In this document: positions 1 to 8,216 of the stretch, piece by piece | How positions within the stretch are numbered: the stretch's first letter is position 1 | How the letters are laid out: each line of letters begins with the position of its first letter | DNA from: Gilvimarinus polysaccharolyticus | Lineage (GTDB): Bacteria > Pseudomonadota > Gammaproteobacteria > Pseudomonadales > Cellvibrionaceae | Assembly: GCF_001187555.1 (NCBI RefSeq) | Contig: NZ_LFIJ01000001.1 | Span: forward strand, 1,018,169-1,082,168 | Length of the DNA: 64,000 bases | Reading direction: 5' to 3' | Notes under the pieces: generated by a model | Told to the model about the DNA's origin: nothing | The model's input: the letters and a program-made list of their open reading frames with translations, nothing else | The model's database searches: none | Position numbers and translations under genes: made by a program

Positions 1-578
1 CTTAAGTAAGGCGCGCCAGCTTCGATGGTTTCGCTGATAATGTCGCCATCGACGGGGAGGGTAGGATAGATGTCGCCCAAGTGCTTGCCCAGTGCGGTTG
101 CCGCGTCAATGCCTGTCTTGTCGGTAGCGGCAGCATTCCAGTGGGTGACAAAGCCTCGGTGTGTCACGCCAATAATCACCGATGGCATCGAATTGATAAT
201 ACTATGGAGATATTCTTGGGTTTCACGCAACAATAGCTCGGTGGCTTCGTGCCGACCGATCTCCTGATACAGCTGGTCATTTGTGACATGTAGCGACTCT
301 GTGCGGTCGCGGACTTTCGCCTCTAACTCTTTTTGTGATTGGCACAATGCAAGACGAGCTTGCTTGTTGGTCAGACGGCTGCGTTGTAAGCCGATAATCA
401 ATACCGATTGTAGCCCTAGCAAAATTACAATGATGACTAACAGCCAATTCTTTTCAGACAGTGACGTGGCGGCCAAGGCTGTGCTGTGCCACATAAGCCC
501 GCTAGTTAACCAAGCGACAAGAGTGGTTGCTCGTAAGGGGGTGCCTAACCCTATTAATTTTGTACCGATAAAATTCAT
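1..578 (-). CDS. PAS-domain sensor (histidine kinase) N-terminal part, partial
   Basis: Open minus-strand frame of 192 codons from an ATG at 578, running off the left edge. The N-terminus has a signal-like hydrophobic stretch (about residues 15-37), then a clear membrane segment (about 45-64), then a charged helical linker with a DRTESL-type segment typical of sensor kinases (about 65-118). A PAS-like domain begins near residue 120 with NSMPSVIIGVTHRG and THWNAAA. This order (membrane anchor, coiled coil, PAS) is usual for a hybrid or simple sensor histidine kinase, but the kinase domain lies outside the window. No strong Shine-Dalgarno precedes the ATG. Ligand and pathway cannot be told. Confidence 0.7.
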   Translation of the reverse strand, partial: MNFIGTKLIGLGTPLRATTLVAWLTSGLMWHSTALAATSLSEKNWLLVIIVILLGLQSVLIIGLQRSRLTNKQARLALCQSQKELEAKVRDRTESLHVTNDQLYQEIGRHEATELLLRETQEYLHSIINSMPSVIIGVTHRGFVTHWNAAATDKTGIDAATALGKHLGDIYPTLPVDGDIISETIEAGAPYL

Positions 579-889
579 AAAGTAAAGGCTAAGAAAGGAG
601 AATTGAATCGGCATGTTAGCTTGTATTTAAGCGATGAGGCAACCGCAGTAAAGCTGCACGAGTCGCCATTTGGTACGTAAAAAGCTTTCCGTTACTGTTG
701 ATTTAACCACCGCAAGAAATAAGTGTTCCATTAGGCGAGAGGGGCAATCTGGGGGAGCTTCCTGCGCCCAGCTTATTCATGCTTAACGTTAAAAACAGCT
801 GGCGGGTGCATAAGAGATCGTCAAATCGTCCATATTTTATAAAAAGTGTATGCAATATAAGCACTTAGAGATGTTTTTATAAAAATAGT
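579..889. other. intergenic region, divergent promoters
   Basis: No gene seen. The stretch separates the minus-strand sensor gene from the tRNA operon and must hold the sensor promoter. It is AT-rich towards its right end, just before the tRNA promoter. Confidence 0.5.
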
Positions 890-917
890 TTGACACCATC
901 GTGCGATCCAGTAGAAT
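890..917 (+). promoter_or_regulatory. sigma70-type promoter of the tRNA-Val/tRNA-Asp operon
   Basis: A perfect -35 box TTGACA (890-895) and a -10-like TAGAAT (912-917) are spaced by 16 bases, about 20 bases before the tRNA-Val gene. The second, inverted tRNA pair near 28 kb has the same boxes, which supports the call. Confidence 0.75.
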
Positions 918-937
918 GCCCAACTTCTGAACGACGC

Positions 938-1013
938 GGGTGGTTAGCTCAGCTGGGAGAGCATCGCCCTTACAAGGCGAGGGTCACAGGTTCGATCCCT
1001 GTACCACCCACCA
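938..1013 (+). tRNA. tRNA-Val (anticodon TAC), CCA encoded
   Basis: Full cloverleaf: acceptor GGGTGGT/ACCACCC, D-arm TAGCTCAG, anticodon stem TCGCC/GGCGA around CTTACAA (anticodon TAC), T-arm with TTCGATC, and an encoded CCA end at 1011-1013. A second copy lies inverted at 27944-28019. Confidence 0.97.
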
Positions 1014-1035
1014 TATCGTTTATACCGAGTTTTGC

Positions 1036-1112
1036 GGACCGGTAGTTCAGTTGGTTAGAATGCCGGCCTGTCACGCCGGAGGTCGCGGGTTCGAGTCCCG
1101 TCCGGTCCGCCA
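1036..1112 (+). tRNA. tRNA-Asp (anticodon GTC), CCA encoded
   Basis: Acceptor GGACCGG/CCGGTCC with discriminator G, D-arm TAGTTCAG, anticodon stem CCGGC/GCCGG around CTGTCAC (anticodon GTC), T-loop TTCGAGT, CCA at 1110-1112. It is co-transcribed with tRNA-Val 22 bases upstream and followed by a terminator. Its twin is at 27837-27913 on the minus strand. Confidence 0.97.
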
Positions 1113-1120
1113 CTATTTCA

Positions 1121-1152
1121 AAAGGCTCCTCATTCGTGAGGGGCCTTTTTTA
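1121..1152 (+). terminator. Rho-independent terminator of the tRNA operon
   Basis: The stem AAAGGCTCCTC / GAGGGGCCTTT with loop ATTCGT is followed by a T run. A near-identical hairpin follows the inverted tRNA pair (27801-27829) and is duplicated again at 27611-27639. Confidence 0.9.
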
Positions 1153-1447
1153 TTATCCGCTTTCAGGGCGCTCGCCTTCAAATGCTTTAAATCTGCCGTG
1201 TTCGTGTTGTTTGCTTGGCTATTTGGGTTAGTCGTCAGGTAAAAGGCTTCTCTTAGCTCTATTGTCTAAATTCTGTCACCATCGCCATAATTCCGGATCA
1301 TCGGTTATGTTTTAGTGCGAATCTTTAACTTCGGCGGCCAACCCATCATCTATTTGTCATAAATCTATGAGAATCTAATTTCAGCTGAACAAATAGCTCA
1401 GCTTAATGTCTTTAGATGGCGCATAACGCGTAATTTATTAAATATAA

Positions 1448-1549
1448 ATGAAAAAGGTACTAATAATGCAAGATTATCTTGAAGAGCTGCTAGAACAGTC
1501 TATTGACGATTGTGATGAAGATTATGGTGATGATTATTTTGAGGTCTAA
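1448..1549 (+). CDS. very small acidic ORF (33 or 27 aa)
   Basis: An ATG at 1448 opens 33 codons; a second in-frame ATG at 1466 would give 27. The product is strongly acidic, dense in D and E after an initial MKKVLIM, and ends DYFEV. The stop is followed directly by a long hairpin (1551-1586). Nothing in the sequence tells a function. It is listed because the composition, the AT-rich leader and the adjoining hairpin are more ordered than chance intergenic sequence. Length alone does not prove it is translated. Confidence 0.35.
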   Translation: MKKVLIMQDYLEELLEQSIDDCDEDYGDDYFEV

Positions 1550-1550
1550 T

Positions 1551-1586
1551 GCGGACAATCCGAGCGTAGGCTCGGCAATTGTTCGC
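1551..1586 (+). terminator. long hairpin after the small acidic ORF
   Basis: GCGGACAAT and CCGAGC pair with GCTCGG and the ATTGTTCGC segment around a short GTAG-like loop, with one G-U pair. There is no downstream T run, so it could be an RNA-stabilising hairpin rather than a terminator. Confidence 0.4.
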
Positions 1587-1893
1587 AGGGCCGGGCAGAT
1601 TAATAAAAAAGCTAGATTGATAAAACCTAGACTAACAGAGCAGTAGAATACACAAAGCTTAATCAAAGCCTTTTATCTCCGCTAACGATGTAACCTCCAC
1701 GTTTGCCGTTTGATCGATACTTCTCCTATTTTAGAGACTAACCCCTTTTGCTTTGGGGGCAGCGTCCTGCTGCCGCAAGCTTTCGTAATACAGTAAGTTA
1801 TACAGGCTTGGCCTTTAGTTCGGCTTACTCGCCAGAAGAGGCTCTCTGTACGGTGTGTCCTGTACGTAGTAGTCGGAAACCTAATTTAAAACT
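1587..1893. other. intergenic, no gene seen
   Basis: About 300 bases between the small acidic ORF and the LPMO terminator. I see no coding frame with convincing composition and no RNA gene. Confidence 0.5.
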
Positions 1894-1923
1894 AAAAACC
1901 CCACCTTCAAGGTGGGGTTTTTA
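1894..1923 (-). terminator. terminator of the LPMO gene
   Basis: A perfect stem AAAAACCCCACC / GGTGGGGTTTTT with loop TTCAA ends 26 bases downstream of the LPMO stop codon. It has A and T tracts on both sides, so it can act in both directions. Confidence 0.85.
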
Positions 1924-1948
1924 GTGATAGGAGACTGATTCTCGGCTT

Positions 1949-3136
1949 TTAGTTACAGCTACGTACTAGCGCCCAAGCGTTGTTCCAAGCCCAGCCTGTT
2001 CCGGGTGCGTAAGGCCCGCCTACGGTACACCAACCGCCTACAGTACAGCTGTATTCATTGCCGCCGTTTTGTACCAGTGCACCATTGGCGTAGGTGCTGC
2101 CGTCAATATAATTGGCTGATGTACAGTTGCCGGTAGAGCTAACAAAGGAGCTACTTGAGCTGGTCGCCGAGCTGCTTGTCGAGCTAACTGAAGATGAGCT
2201 GCTAGAGGATATTGGGGTGCCACCACATGCCCCTAAATCTAGCCATACTCCATTGCTATCGGAGTTGCTGACGGGGTTCGCCCCTTGTGTCCACCATTTG
2301 GCCTGATAACGCTTATCGATATGCCTGACTTGCATTGAACCGGTATACACGCTGTCGCTATCCCAGTCCGTCAATGCCGCACAGGTGTCGCCTGAGTCAC
2401 TCGAAGAACTGCTGGATACACTGCTTGATGAACTTGTGCTGGAGCTTGAGTTATTGCCGCCGCCGTTGCCAAAATCTACGTCAATACACTGATAAAAGCC
2501 CTCGGCTGCATCTCTTACCCAATCGCGCTGCCAGATGCTGTAGACAACATGACGACCGGTACGATAAGGCAGGTTTACATTGTGAGTTGATACGGCTTCT
2601 TGATCGGCAAAGCCGGAATCGTGAATTAACTCTAAATCATCCCAGCGCAGCGGGTGACTAAAGTCATGGCCTTCGCGAGTGATGTAGTAGCGGAAGTAGG
2701 TGGTTTTGTGCGCGGCGGTGTTAGTCCAGACAAAGTTCATCAGACCTGGATTAACACTTGTGGCAGGCCAATCGGTACGATTCAGGTCCATGCCTGCAAG
2801 ATTACTGCGGCCAACGCTACATAGCTTGCCGTCAGGAATGAAATCTCGATGATCATCGCGTACGCCGCCCACGGCGACTTCTTGTGGTGTGTATAAACCG
2901 CCGTTGCCAGCCGCTTTAGCGGCGATACAAGCTGGCAGCGTTGGGTTTTCAACGCCGTCCTCTTTACATTGGATGACGCGACTTTTGGGCGAGGATACAT
3001 ACCCATGGGCCTGAGCATCAACCGTCGAAAAAAGCGCTACAGTGCTCGTCATTATGGCGGCAAAAGTCATAATGTTTTTAAGCGGTTTGAATAAGATAGC
3101 TTTAGTGGTTACAGGTTGCTGATTATTGGTGTTCAT
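1949..3136 (-). CDS. secreted AA10 lytic polysaccharide monooxygenase with CBM5 and CBM73 modules
   Basis: 395 aa from the ATG at 3136, chosen because GGAGG lies 7 bases upstream; an ATG at 3193 would only add 19 residues without a better ribosome site. A signal peptide (1-43) ends AQA, leaving the copper-binding His44 of HGYVSSP as the mature N-terminus, as in all LPMOs. AA10 domain about 44-232. A poly-serine linker leads to a CBM5-like module (252-306, with AKWWTQG), then a second Ser-rich linker and a C-terminal CBM73-like module (338-395, paired cysteines and GTGWAWNN). The order AA10-CBM5-CBM73 is that of the chitin oxidase of Cellvibrio japonicus, so oxidative cleavage of chitin outside the cell is the likely role. 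It stands alone with its own terminator. Confidence 0.93.
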   Translation of the reverse strand: MNTNNQQPVTTKAILFKPLKNIMTFAAIMTSTVALFSTVDAQAHGYVSSPKSRVIQCKEDGVENPTLPACIAAKAAGNGGLYTPQEVAVGGVRDDHRDFIPDGKLCSVGRSNLAGMDLNRTDWPATSVNPGLMNFVWTNTAAHKTTYFRYYITREGHDFSHPLRWDDLELIHDSGFADQEAVSTHNVNLPYRTGRHVVYSIWQRDWVRDAAEGFYQCIDVDFGNGGGNNSSSSTSSSSSVSSSSSSDSGDTCAALTDWDSDSVYTGSMQVRHIDKRYQAKWWTQGANPVSNSDSNGVWLDLGACGGTPISSSSSSSVSSTSSSATSSSSSFVSSTGNCTSANYIDGSTYANGALVQNGGNEYSCTVGGWCTVGGPYAPGTGWAWNNAWALVRSCN

Positions 3137-3616
3137 GTTGTTGCCTCCAGAGGAAGATTTATTGTTGTGCAATAACAGGTGTGGCGTAAGCACTTAAGCG
3201 GTATCTTCTGGCAATAAACATTATTGTCATGTGCGGTCTTGTTATCGGCTTATAATGCCCGTGTATGTTACTAACTATCACGGGCTATACTGTTAACTGT
3301 CGCACAAATGTTATTAACTATCTTTTTGGCGGAAGGTTTAATGGGAGTCGGGACACGATTCAACGGTTTTGGTAAGGGCTAATGGCGCTATTACTTCCGA
3401 GGTGAAAGTTGAGGAATCAAAACAGCTCATGATTGAATTAGGCCTGCGGATATAAAACCTGAACTAAGCCTCACATTTCTCTGTTTATTGTTGAATACCC
3501 TTCATTTTTGCTGATTTCTTTGTCTACTAACCCTATACTTTTAGCATTAGCCGACTCGCTGATAATGCCATCAGCAATAAAAACGAACGGCAGTAAAGCC
3601 ATTGGTAGGGATATGT
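3137..3616. other. divergent intergenic region
   Basis: 480 bases between the divergent LPMO gene and the coiled-coil gene. It holds both promoters. I see no gene and no clear operator. Confidence 0.5.
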
Positions 3617-4966
3617 ATGGGTAGCAAGAGCGACATTCAGCTCGAAGCGGTTATTGTGTTTGCTAACGGTCGAATAGATCGACAGCTGCAATACCCAGAA
3701 TTTGAGGCCGTAATGGACGGTTTTGTGCCGATGCAAGATTTTGCTGGATGTCGCGCTCAGGCTGTATACGTTCGTATTAATGCCAGCTTTCAAATCACCA
3801 CGGCGGTATTTTTTTACATCGACTTTGACCCGCGGGGAATGGTCGCAAAACGTTGGAATGTACCGTTTCAGCAATTGGCTGAAGCTGCAAGTAGAGGCCC
3901 CGATTTAGGTGCCGGACCAATAGCCTTAGCGTGTTATAGCCAGTGTCCTATTGACTGGCAAAAAAACAATTTGTGGGATCCGTTAATGGACCCAGGCCGC
4001 AACAGTTTTGTACTGATGAAAAAAGCGGTGGCTAGCAACGTCTTAGGCTTGATATTTCCTGAAGCTGAGCCTGAACCTAATGTAACGGCCGCGAATAATA
4101 ATGCCTCCGAATTGGCCGCCTCTGAGCTAAAAGCCGCACTAGAGCGTGAGTACGCCCAAACAATGCGCACTCGGCTCGCGCATACATTAAAAGAGCAGCG
4201 TTTACATATTAATACGATACGCAGTCATATGCGCCTAAAGCTAGACGAGCTTAAGCGCGATCATCAAGAGCGTATTGGCGAGTATCAACAAGCGTTTAAC
4301 GCACAGGCGCAACAATTGGCCGACTTGCAACGCGACAACCAAGCGTTGCAGCAACGATTAAATATGCAAGAGGATAAATACGGTGGCTTGCGTGAGTATT
4401 ACGAGCACAAATTAAGTACCGCGCAGCTAGATGAAAGCAGCCAAGTGCGCGAGCTGGAGCAAGAGTTTGATGCACGCATTGAAGCTGCGGTAAATGAGGC
4501 CAAAGAAGAGCTTCAAGAACGCTTAGATATGCGCGAAATGGAGCTGTACTATCGCCAGCAACAAGAAGCCGCGGTACGCGATGAACTTGAAATTCTGCGT
4601 GCTGAACACGAACAGCTGTTAGAGCAGGGTGCCACACAGATATTGACACCGCTGCAAAAAGCCGGCATTAGTTTTGTGGTGTTTGTGCCAGGGCTTGGGC
4701 AAACAACCTTACCCGCGGCCAGTGTGGCCGATTATATCGCCAATCCAGAGGCTTACTTTGCCAAACTGTGTGGTTTAACCGAGGCGCATTATCGCTTGTG
4801 GCTAGATCACTCGCACTCACCTTATTGCACCGCAACCGATAGCGACGGCGAAGAGTGCGGTGTCGGTGTTAACCGAGTCTCTCAGCCTACCGACTTTCAT
4901 GATGGGGAGTCCAATCGCTGTGCCGAGCATCGCTCTATAAACCCCTCGCGTGCGCTGGGTGGTTAA
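3617..4966 (+). CDS. conserved coiled-coil protein of unknown function
   Basis: 449 aa from ATG 3617, with GGTAGGG six bases upstream; a TTG at 3602 is less likely. The N-terminal third (about 1-150) is globular. Residues about 160-345 are rich in E, Q, R and A with heptad-like spacing and form a long coiled coil. The C-terminal about 100 residues are again globular and hold several cysteines and histidines (SPYC, EECG, NRCAEHR), possibly a metal site. No signal peptide or membrane segment. The stop is one base before the preferred start of the PLP enzyme gene, so the two are probably co-transcribed. I do not recognise the family. Confidence 0.7.
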   Translation: MGSKSDIQLEAVIVFANGRIDRQLQYPEFEAVMDGFVPMQDFAGCRAQAVYVRINASFQITTAVFFYIDFDPRGMVAKRWNVPFQQLAEAASRGPDLGAGPIALACYSQCPIDWQKNNLWDPLMDPGRNSFVLMKKAVASNVLGLIFPEAEPEPNVTAANNNASELAASELKAALEREYAQTMRTRLAHTLKEQRLHINTIRSHMRLKLDELKRDHQERIGEYQQAFNAQAQQLADLQRDNQALQQRLNMQEDKYGGLREYYEHKLSTAQLDESSQVRELEQEFDARIEAAVNEAKEELQERLDMREMELYYRQQQEAAVRDELEILRAEHEQLLEQGATQILTPLQKAGISFVVFVPGLGQTTLPAASVADYIANPEAYFAKLCGLTEAHYRLWLDHSHSPYCTATDSDGEECGVGVNRVSQPTDFHDGESNRCAEHRSINPSRALGG

Positions 4967-4967
4967 C

Positions 4968-5882
4968 GTGCAAACCGTGCTTGACACCTGGTTGCTTACT
5001 CGCGCATTAAGCGTTACACATCAACCTATAAATTTACCTAATTGTCGCGCAGCAGGTGTTAATGTTTTACTGCGGCGCGATGACCAGTTGCCCGGCGGCA
5101 ATAAATTTTACAAGTTATTTTTTAATCTTAAGGCCGCACAAACTGCCGGCAAAGATACGCTAGTAAGCTTAGGCGGTGCTCACTCCAATCATCTGCATGC
5201 GTTGGCATTGGCGTGTAAGGCTGAGAAACTCAAGAGCCGTATGTTGGTGCGCGGTTATGCAGCGGCCGCTGATACGCCCACCTTGCAAGACGTGAAAGCG
5301 GCCGGAGGGATGATAGAGTTTGTCGGACACGGTGAGTACCGGCGTTTATGCCAATCGCAACAGGTGGCTCTTCAGCCTAATGAACACCTAATCCCGGAAG
5401 GCGCTGCCAACCCGCTGGGCGAACAGGGGGCGAGTTATATTGGCCGCGCGGTTCAGCAGCAACTAGGTACTGATGTGCGTCACATTATTATGGCGGCAGG
5501 GACCGGCAGCACATTGGCCGGAGTGGCAAGTGGGCTTTCGGGTGCAACCGAAGCGCTGGGTGTTAGTGTCTTAAAAGGTCCAGCAGGAGGGAGCCTCTAT
5601 AGCAACGGCCAAGGGCAAAAACCCCGCTGGAAAATGCTTTGGGGTTTTTGCGGCAAAGGCTATGGGCGACCACTGAGTACTGCAATGCTTAGATTTTGGC
5701 AACAATTTGAACACGATAACGGGGTCTTGCTGGATCCTATTTATACTTTGAAAATGCTTTGGGCTATTAATCAGTTGGCGAAGCTTGGCTATTGGCGCCG
5801 GGGCGATCAAGTGGTGGCGGTACACACGGGTGGCTTACAAGGTCGGCGCGGCTTTGCGCAACAGCCGGAAGCTGCTAGATAA
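4968..5882 (+). CDS. PLP-dependent ACC deaminase / D-cysteine desulfhydrase family protein
   Basis: 304 aa from GTG 4968, preceded by GGGTGG; GTG at 4950 would overlap the upstream gene by 17 bases. The fold-type II PLP signature is visible: RRDDQLPGGNKFYKL (the lysine of GGNK is the expected Schiff-base residue), then LGGAHSNH, then a glycine-rich phosphate cradle AAGTGSTLAG. Members deaminate 1-aminocyclopropane-1-carboxylate or desulfurate D-cysteine; sequence alone does not decide, and in bacteria lacking plant association the D-cysteine role is more common. The family is about 330 aa, so this is slightly short. Confidence 0.85.
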   Translation: MQTVLDTWLLTRALSVTHQPINLPNCRAAGVNVLLRRDDQLPGGNKFYKLFFNLKAAQTAGKDTLVSLGGAHSNHLHALALACKAEKLKSRMLVRGYAAAADTPTLQDVKAAGGMIEFVGHGEYRRLCQSQQVALQPNEHLIPEGAANPLGEQGASYIGRAVQQQLGTDVRHIIMAAGTGSTLAGVASGLSGATEALGVSVLKGPAGGSLYSNGQGQKPRWKMLWGFCGKGYGRPLSTAMLRFWQQFEHDNGVLLDPIYTLKMLWAINQLAKLGYWRRGDQVVAVHTGGLQGRRGFAQQPEAAR

Positions 5883-5968
5883 ATAAAATTATACTGAATC
5901 GGTGCCAGCGGCACAAAATAACTGACTGTATTTAATGCTATCGCGGTATAAACGCATGGATCGAAACT

Positions 5969-7093
5969 ATGTCCAACCCTAATTTGTTTGCGACAAATCA
6001 CCCCAGTATTGATTTGGGGCAAACTCGTGCATTGATTCCGCTAAAGTATATGAGCGAGGCGCATTTAGATGTCCTGCTGACAAATGCGCAAGTACATTAT
6101 CTTTACCCTGGGCAACGTTTATGGCGCCGGGGAACAATGGATGGACGCAGTTACTTTTTACTGTTTGGTGATCTGCAACTCGAGGACGCTAACGCTGAAT
6201 CATCACTGATTAAAGGCCGTGATATCGCAACGCCTATTACCCCTGCTGAACCTCGGGAATACTGTGTTAGCGCGATTAGTGATTGCGCTTTACTCTCCTT
6301 TGATACAGAGCAAGTCGATAAGTTGTTGTGCTGGAGTCAGGTGTCGGACTACCTGCACACGGTTATTGCTCGCGACCGAGATATGGATGAAGACGTTGAG
6401 TGGATGATGCAAGTACTGCATTCCAATTTATTTTTTAAAGTGCCACCGATTAATATAAAAAAAATATTCAAACAAATGTTGGTGCGTTTGGTCGAGCCCG
6501 GCGAGTGTATTATTCGTCAAGGTGAAGTGGGCGATCAATGTTACTTTATCAAAGAAGGCAGTGCTGAAGTTGTCCGTACAGGCGCCAGTGGTAGTAAGCA
6601 TTTGGCGACTGTTCATGCCGGCCGCTGTTTTGGTGAGGACGCTCTTGTCAACGAAGCACCGCGCAATGCATCGGTCACTATGGTCAGTAAAGGTGTGTTG
6701 ATGTGTTTGCCAAAACAAGATTTCTACCGTTTGCTCAAAGCACCGGAAGTACCTTGGGTCACGCTAGACGAGTTGAGTTGTGCAGTCGATACGGTGGTTG
6801 TGGATGTTCGCAGCGAAGAGGAGTACAGCGCGGGACATTACCCCGGCGCTGTTAATTTGCCGTTAAATTTGTTGGCTATTAAATCTCGGTTATTAAAGCC
6901 CGCGGTAAATTATATTATTTATTGCAGTACCGGTCGTCGAGCTGAGGCGGCAACATATTTATTGTTAGAAGAAGGCTTGTCGGTTAAAGCCTTGCAGGCA
7001 AGTCAGCAGCTGTTTGCTAGTGAGAAGAGAAAAAATTTAGAAGTCGATCTTAATTATGTGTTGCGCGACGGCCGAGCTGTTTCTGGCCATTGA
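5969..7093 (+). CDS. double cyclic-nucleotide-binding-type domain plus rhodanese protein
   Basis: 374 aa. An N-terminal divergent cNMP-binding-like domain (about 20-125) is followed by a better-conserved one (about 150-255) with the phosphate-binding-cassette-like stretch FGEDALVNEAPRNASV. The C-terminal rhodanese domain (about 265-360) has DVRSEEEY and the active-site loop YCSTGRR with Cys319, so it is potentially a catalytic sulfurtransferase. No signal peptide and no HTH, so it is not a CRP-type transcription factor. A nucleotide-gated or redox-linked role is inference. Its 3' end overlaps the convergent DUF1853 gene by 40 bases. Confidence 0.85.
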   Translation: MSNPNLFATNHPSIDLGQTRALIPLKYMSEAHLDVLLTNAQVHYLYPGQRLWRRGTMDGRSYFLLFGDLQLEDANAESSLIKGRDIATPITPAEPREYCVSAISDCALLSFDTEQVDKLLCWSQVSDYLHTVIARDRDMDEDVEWMMQVLHSNLFFKVPPINIKKIFKQMLVRLVEPGECIIRQGEVGDQCYFIKEGSAEVVRTGASGSKHLATVHAGRCFGEDALVNEAPRNASVTMVSKGVLMCLPKQDFYRLLKAPEVPWVTLDELSCAVDTVVVDVRSEEEYSAGHYPGAVNLPLNLLAIKSRLLKPAVNYIIYCSTGRRAEAATYLLLEEGLSVKALQASQQLFASEKRKNLEVDLNYVLRDGRAVSGH

Positions 7094-8076
7094 TCGGCCA
7101 CCACAAAAAAGCGGCGTACTTCGTACCACTGGTTCTCGCTGTGACGCAAGCCAACCACCATAATGCCTTGTGGGCGCCAAGCCATTTGCTTTGTCAGGGC
7201 TTGTTTGATTGTTGTAAAACTTAGCGGTACTAAGGCGCTCGGGTAGCACGCGGGAGCCAGCCAGTGGTTGCGAGGTAAAACGGTAAAATACTCGCAATCG
7301 GTTAACCTATCCATTTGTAAAAAATCGGCTAAGCGCCACCAATGGCCCCTGTTGGCATTAGGGTTAATATCCTCATTAAGGCCGGGCTTTGTAGTACTGG
7401 CTGGGCCGATTAGGTTGTCTGATGCCGGCCAAAATAAGCATCCACGCAGTAAAAATTGTGTTCTAACAGGCGCTTCTTTACCACACGCTCTAGCAATGGC
7501 TTGGCGACTCTCGGGTTGCGAGCTGAGAGGTAATTGATGACGCCGCATATGATCGAGCTTCCAGGCTAAGCGGTCATTGGCGTTGGGGCCGATCCAATCT
7601 AGGGTTTCCGAGTGCCAAACTGAGTGTGACGCCGATGCTGCTTTTGTGTCGATAGCGTCTTTGGGGATGCCTAAAAAGAACTTTGCAGCGGCTTCAATAT
7701 GCACCAGTTGACCGTCTTTTGTTTCTATAACAAAGTCCATTGCGCCCAGTGTTTTGCCATTTCGGCTCAGTTGATGGTTATGCAGTAGCAGTCGACTTTG
7801 ATCAATATATTGCCAGTAAAAACACCACAAAGACTCAAAATAAAGTCCTAGGCGAGTACTGGTCCGTTTGGCTAAATGAGCCATAAGCGGTGCGGGCTGG
7901 CTGTCGAGTTGGCGCAGCCAACGCTTGGCGCTAGCGTCAAATGTGAGTGCGTAGGGGGTCGCATTACAATCGTGCATATGTCGCAATAATGATTCACTAT
8001 AAAGACTAAAAGCCAAGTCTCGTACGCAGCGATGATGTAACTGACGGCAAAATTGATCGAGCAGGTAAATGGGCAT
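7054..8076 (-). CDS. DUF1853 family protein
   Basis: 340 aa. Recognised by the family pattern RLGLYFESLWCFYW near residues 76-89, followed by GAMDFVIE and a lysine in HIEAAAKFFLG, a layout that recalls PD-(D/E)XK-like folds. The function of DUF1853 is not known to me. The gene converges on the rhodanese gene and overlaps its end by 40 bases, so the two transcripts are antisense at their 3' ends. GGGAG lies directly against the ATG, an unusually short spacing, so the true start may differ. Confidence 0.8.
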   Translation of the reverse strand: MPIYLLDQFCRQLHHRCVRDLAFSLYSESLLRHMHDCNATPYALTFDASAKRWLRQLDSQPAPLMAHLAKRTSTRLGLYFESLWCFYWQYIDQSRLLLHNHQLSRNGKTLGAMDFVIETKDGQLVHIEAAAKFFLGIPKDAIDTKAASASHSVWHSETLDWIGPNANDRLAWKLDHMRRHQLPLSSQPESRQAIARACGKEAPVRTQFLLRGCLFWPASDNLIGPASTTKPGLNEDINPNANRGHWWRLADFLQMDRLTDCEYFTVLPRNHWLAPACYPSALVPLSFTTIKQALTKQMAWRPQGIMVVGLRHSENQWYEVRRFFVVADQWPETARPSRNT

Positions 8077-8216
8077 CTCCCGTTGGTGGCTGGTTGGCGT
8101 TTAACTAACGCTTGGGCATAATGTGCCCACAACCATAATAGTGCAGCGCTATACACTCATATTATGCGAGTAATGCACGCGCAAATTGCCGCTTCGGTAA
8201 TTTGGCATAGGAGCAA

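Noticed and set aside
940-1242. A plus-strand open frame of 100 codons
   Set aside because: It runs straight through both tRNA genes and the terminator, so it is fortuitous.
2112-2661. Plus-strand frames inside the LPMO gene
   Set aside because: Shadows of the repetitive Ser codons of the poly-serine linkers.
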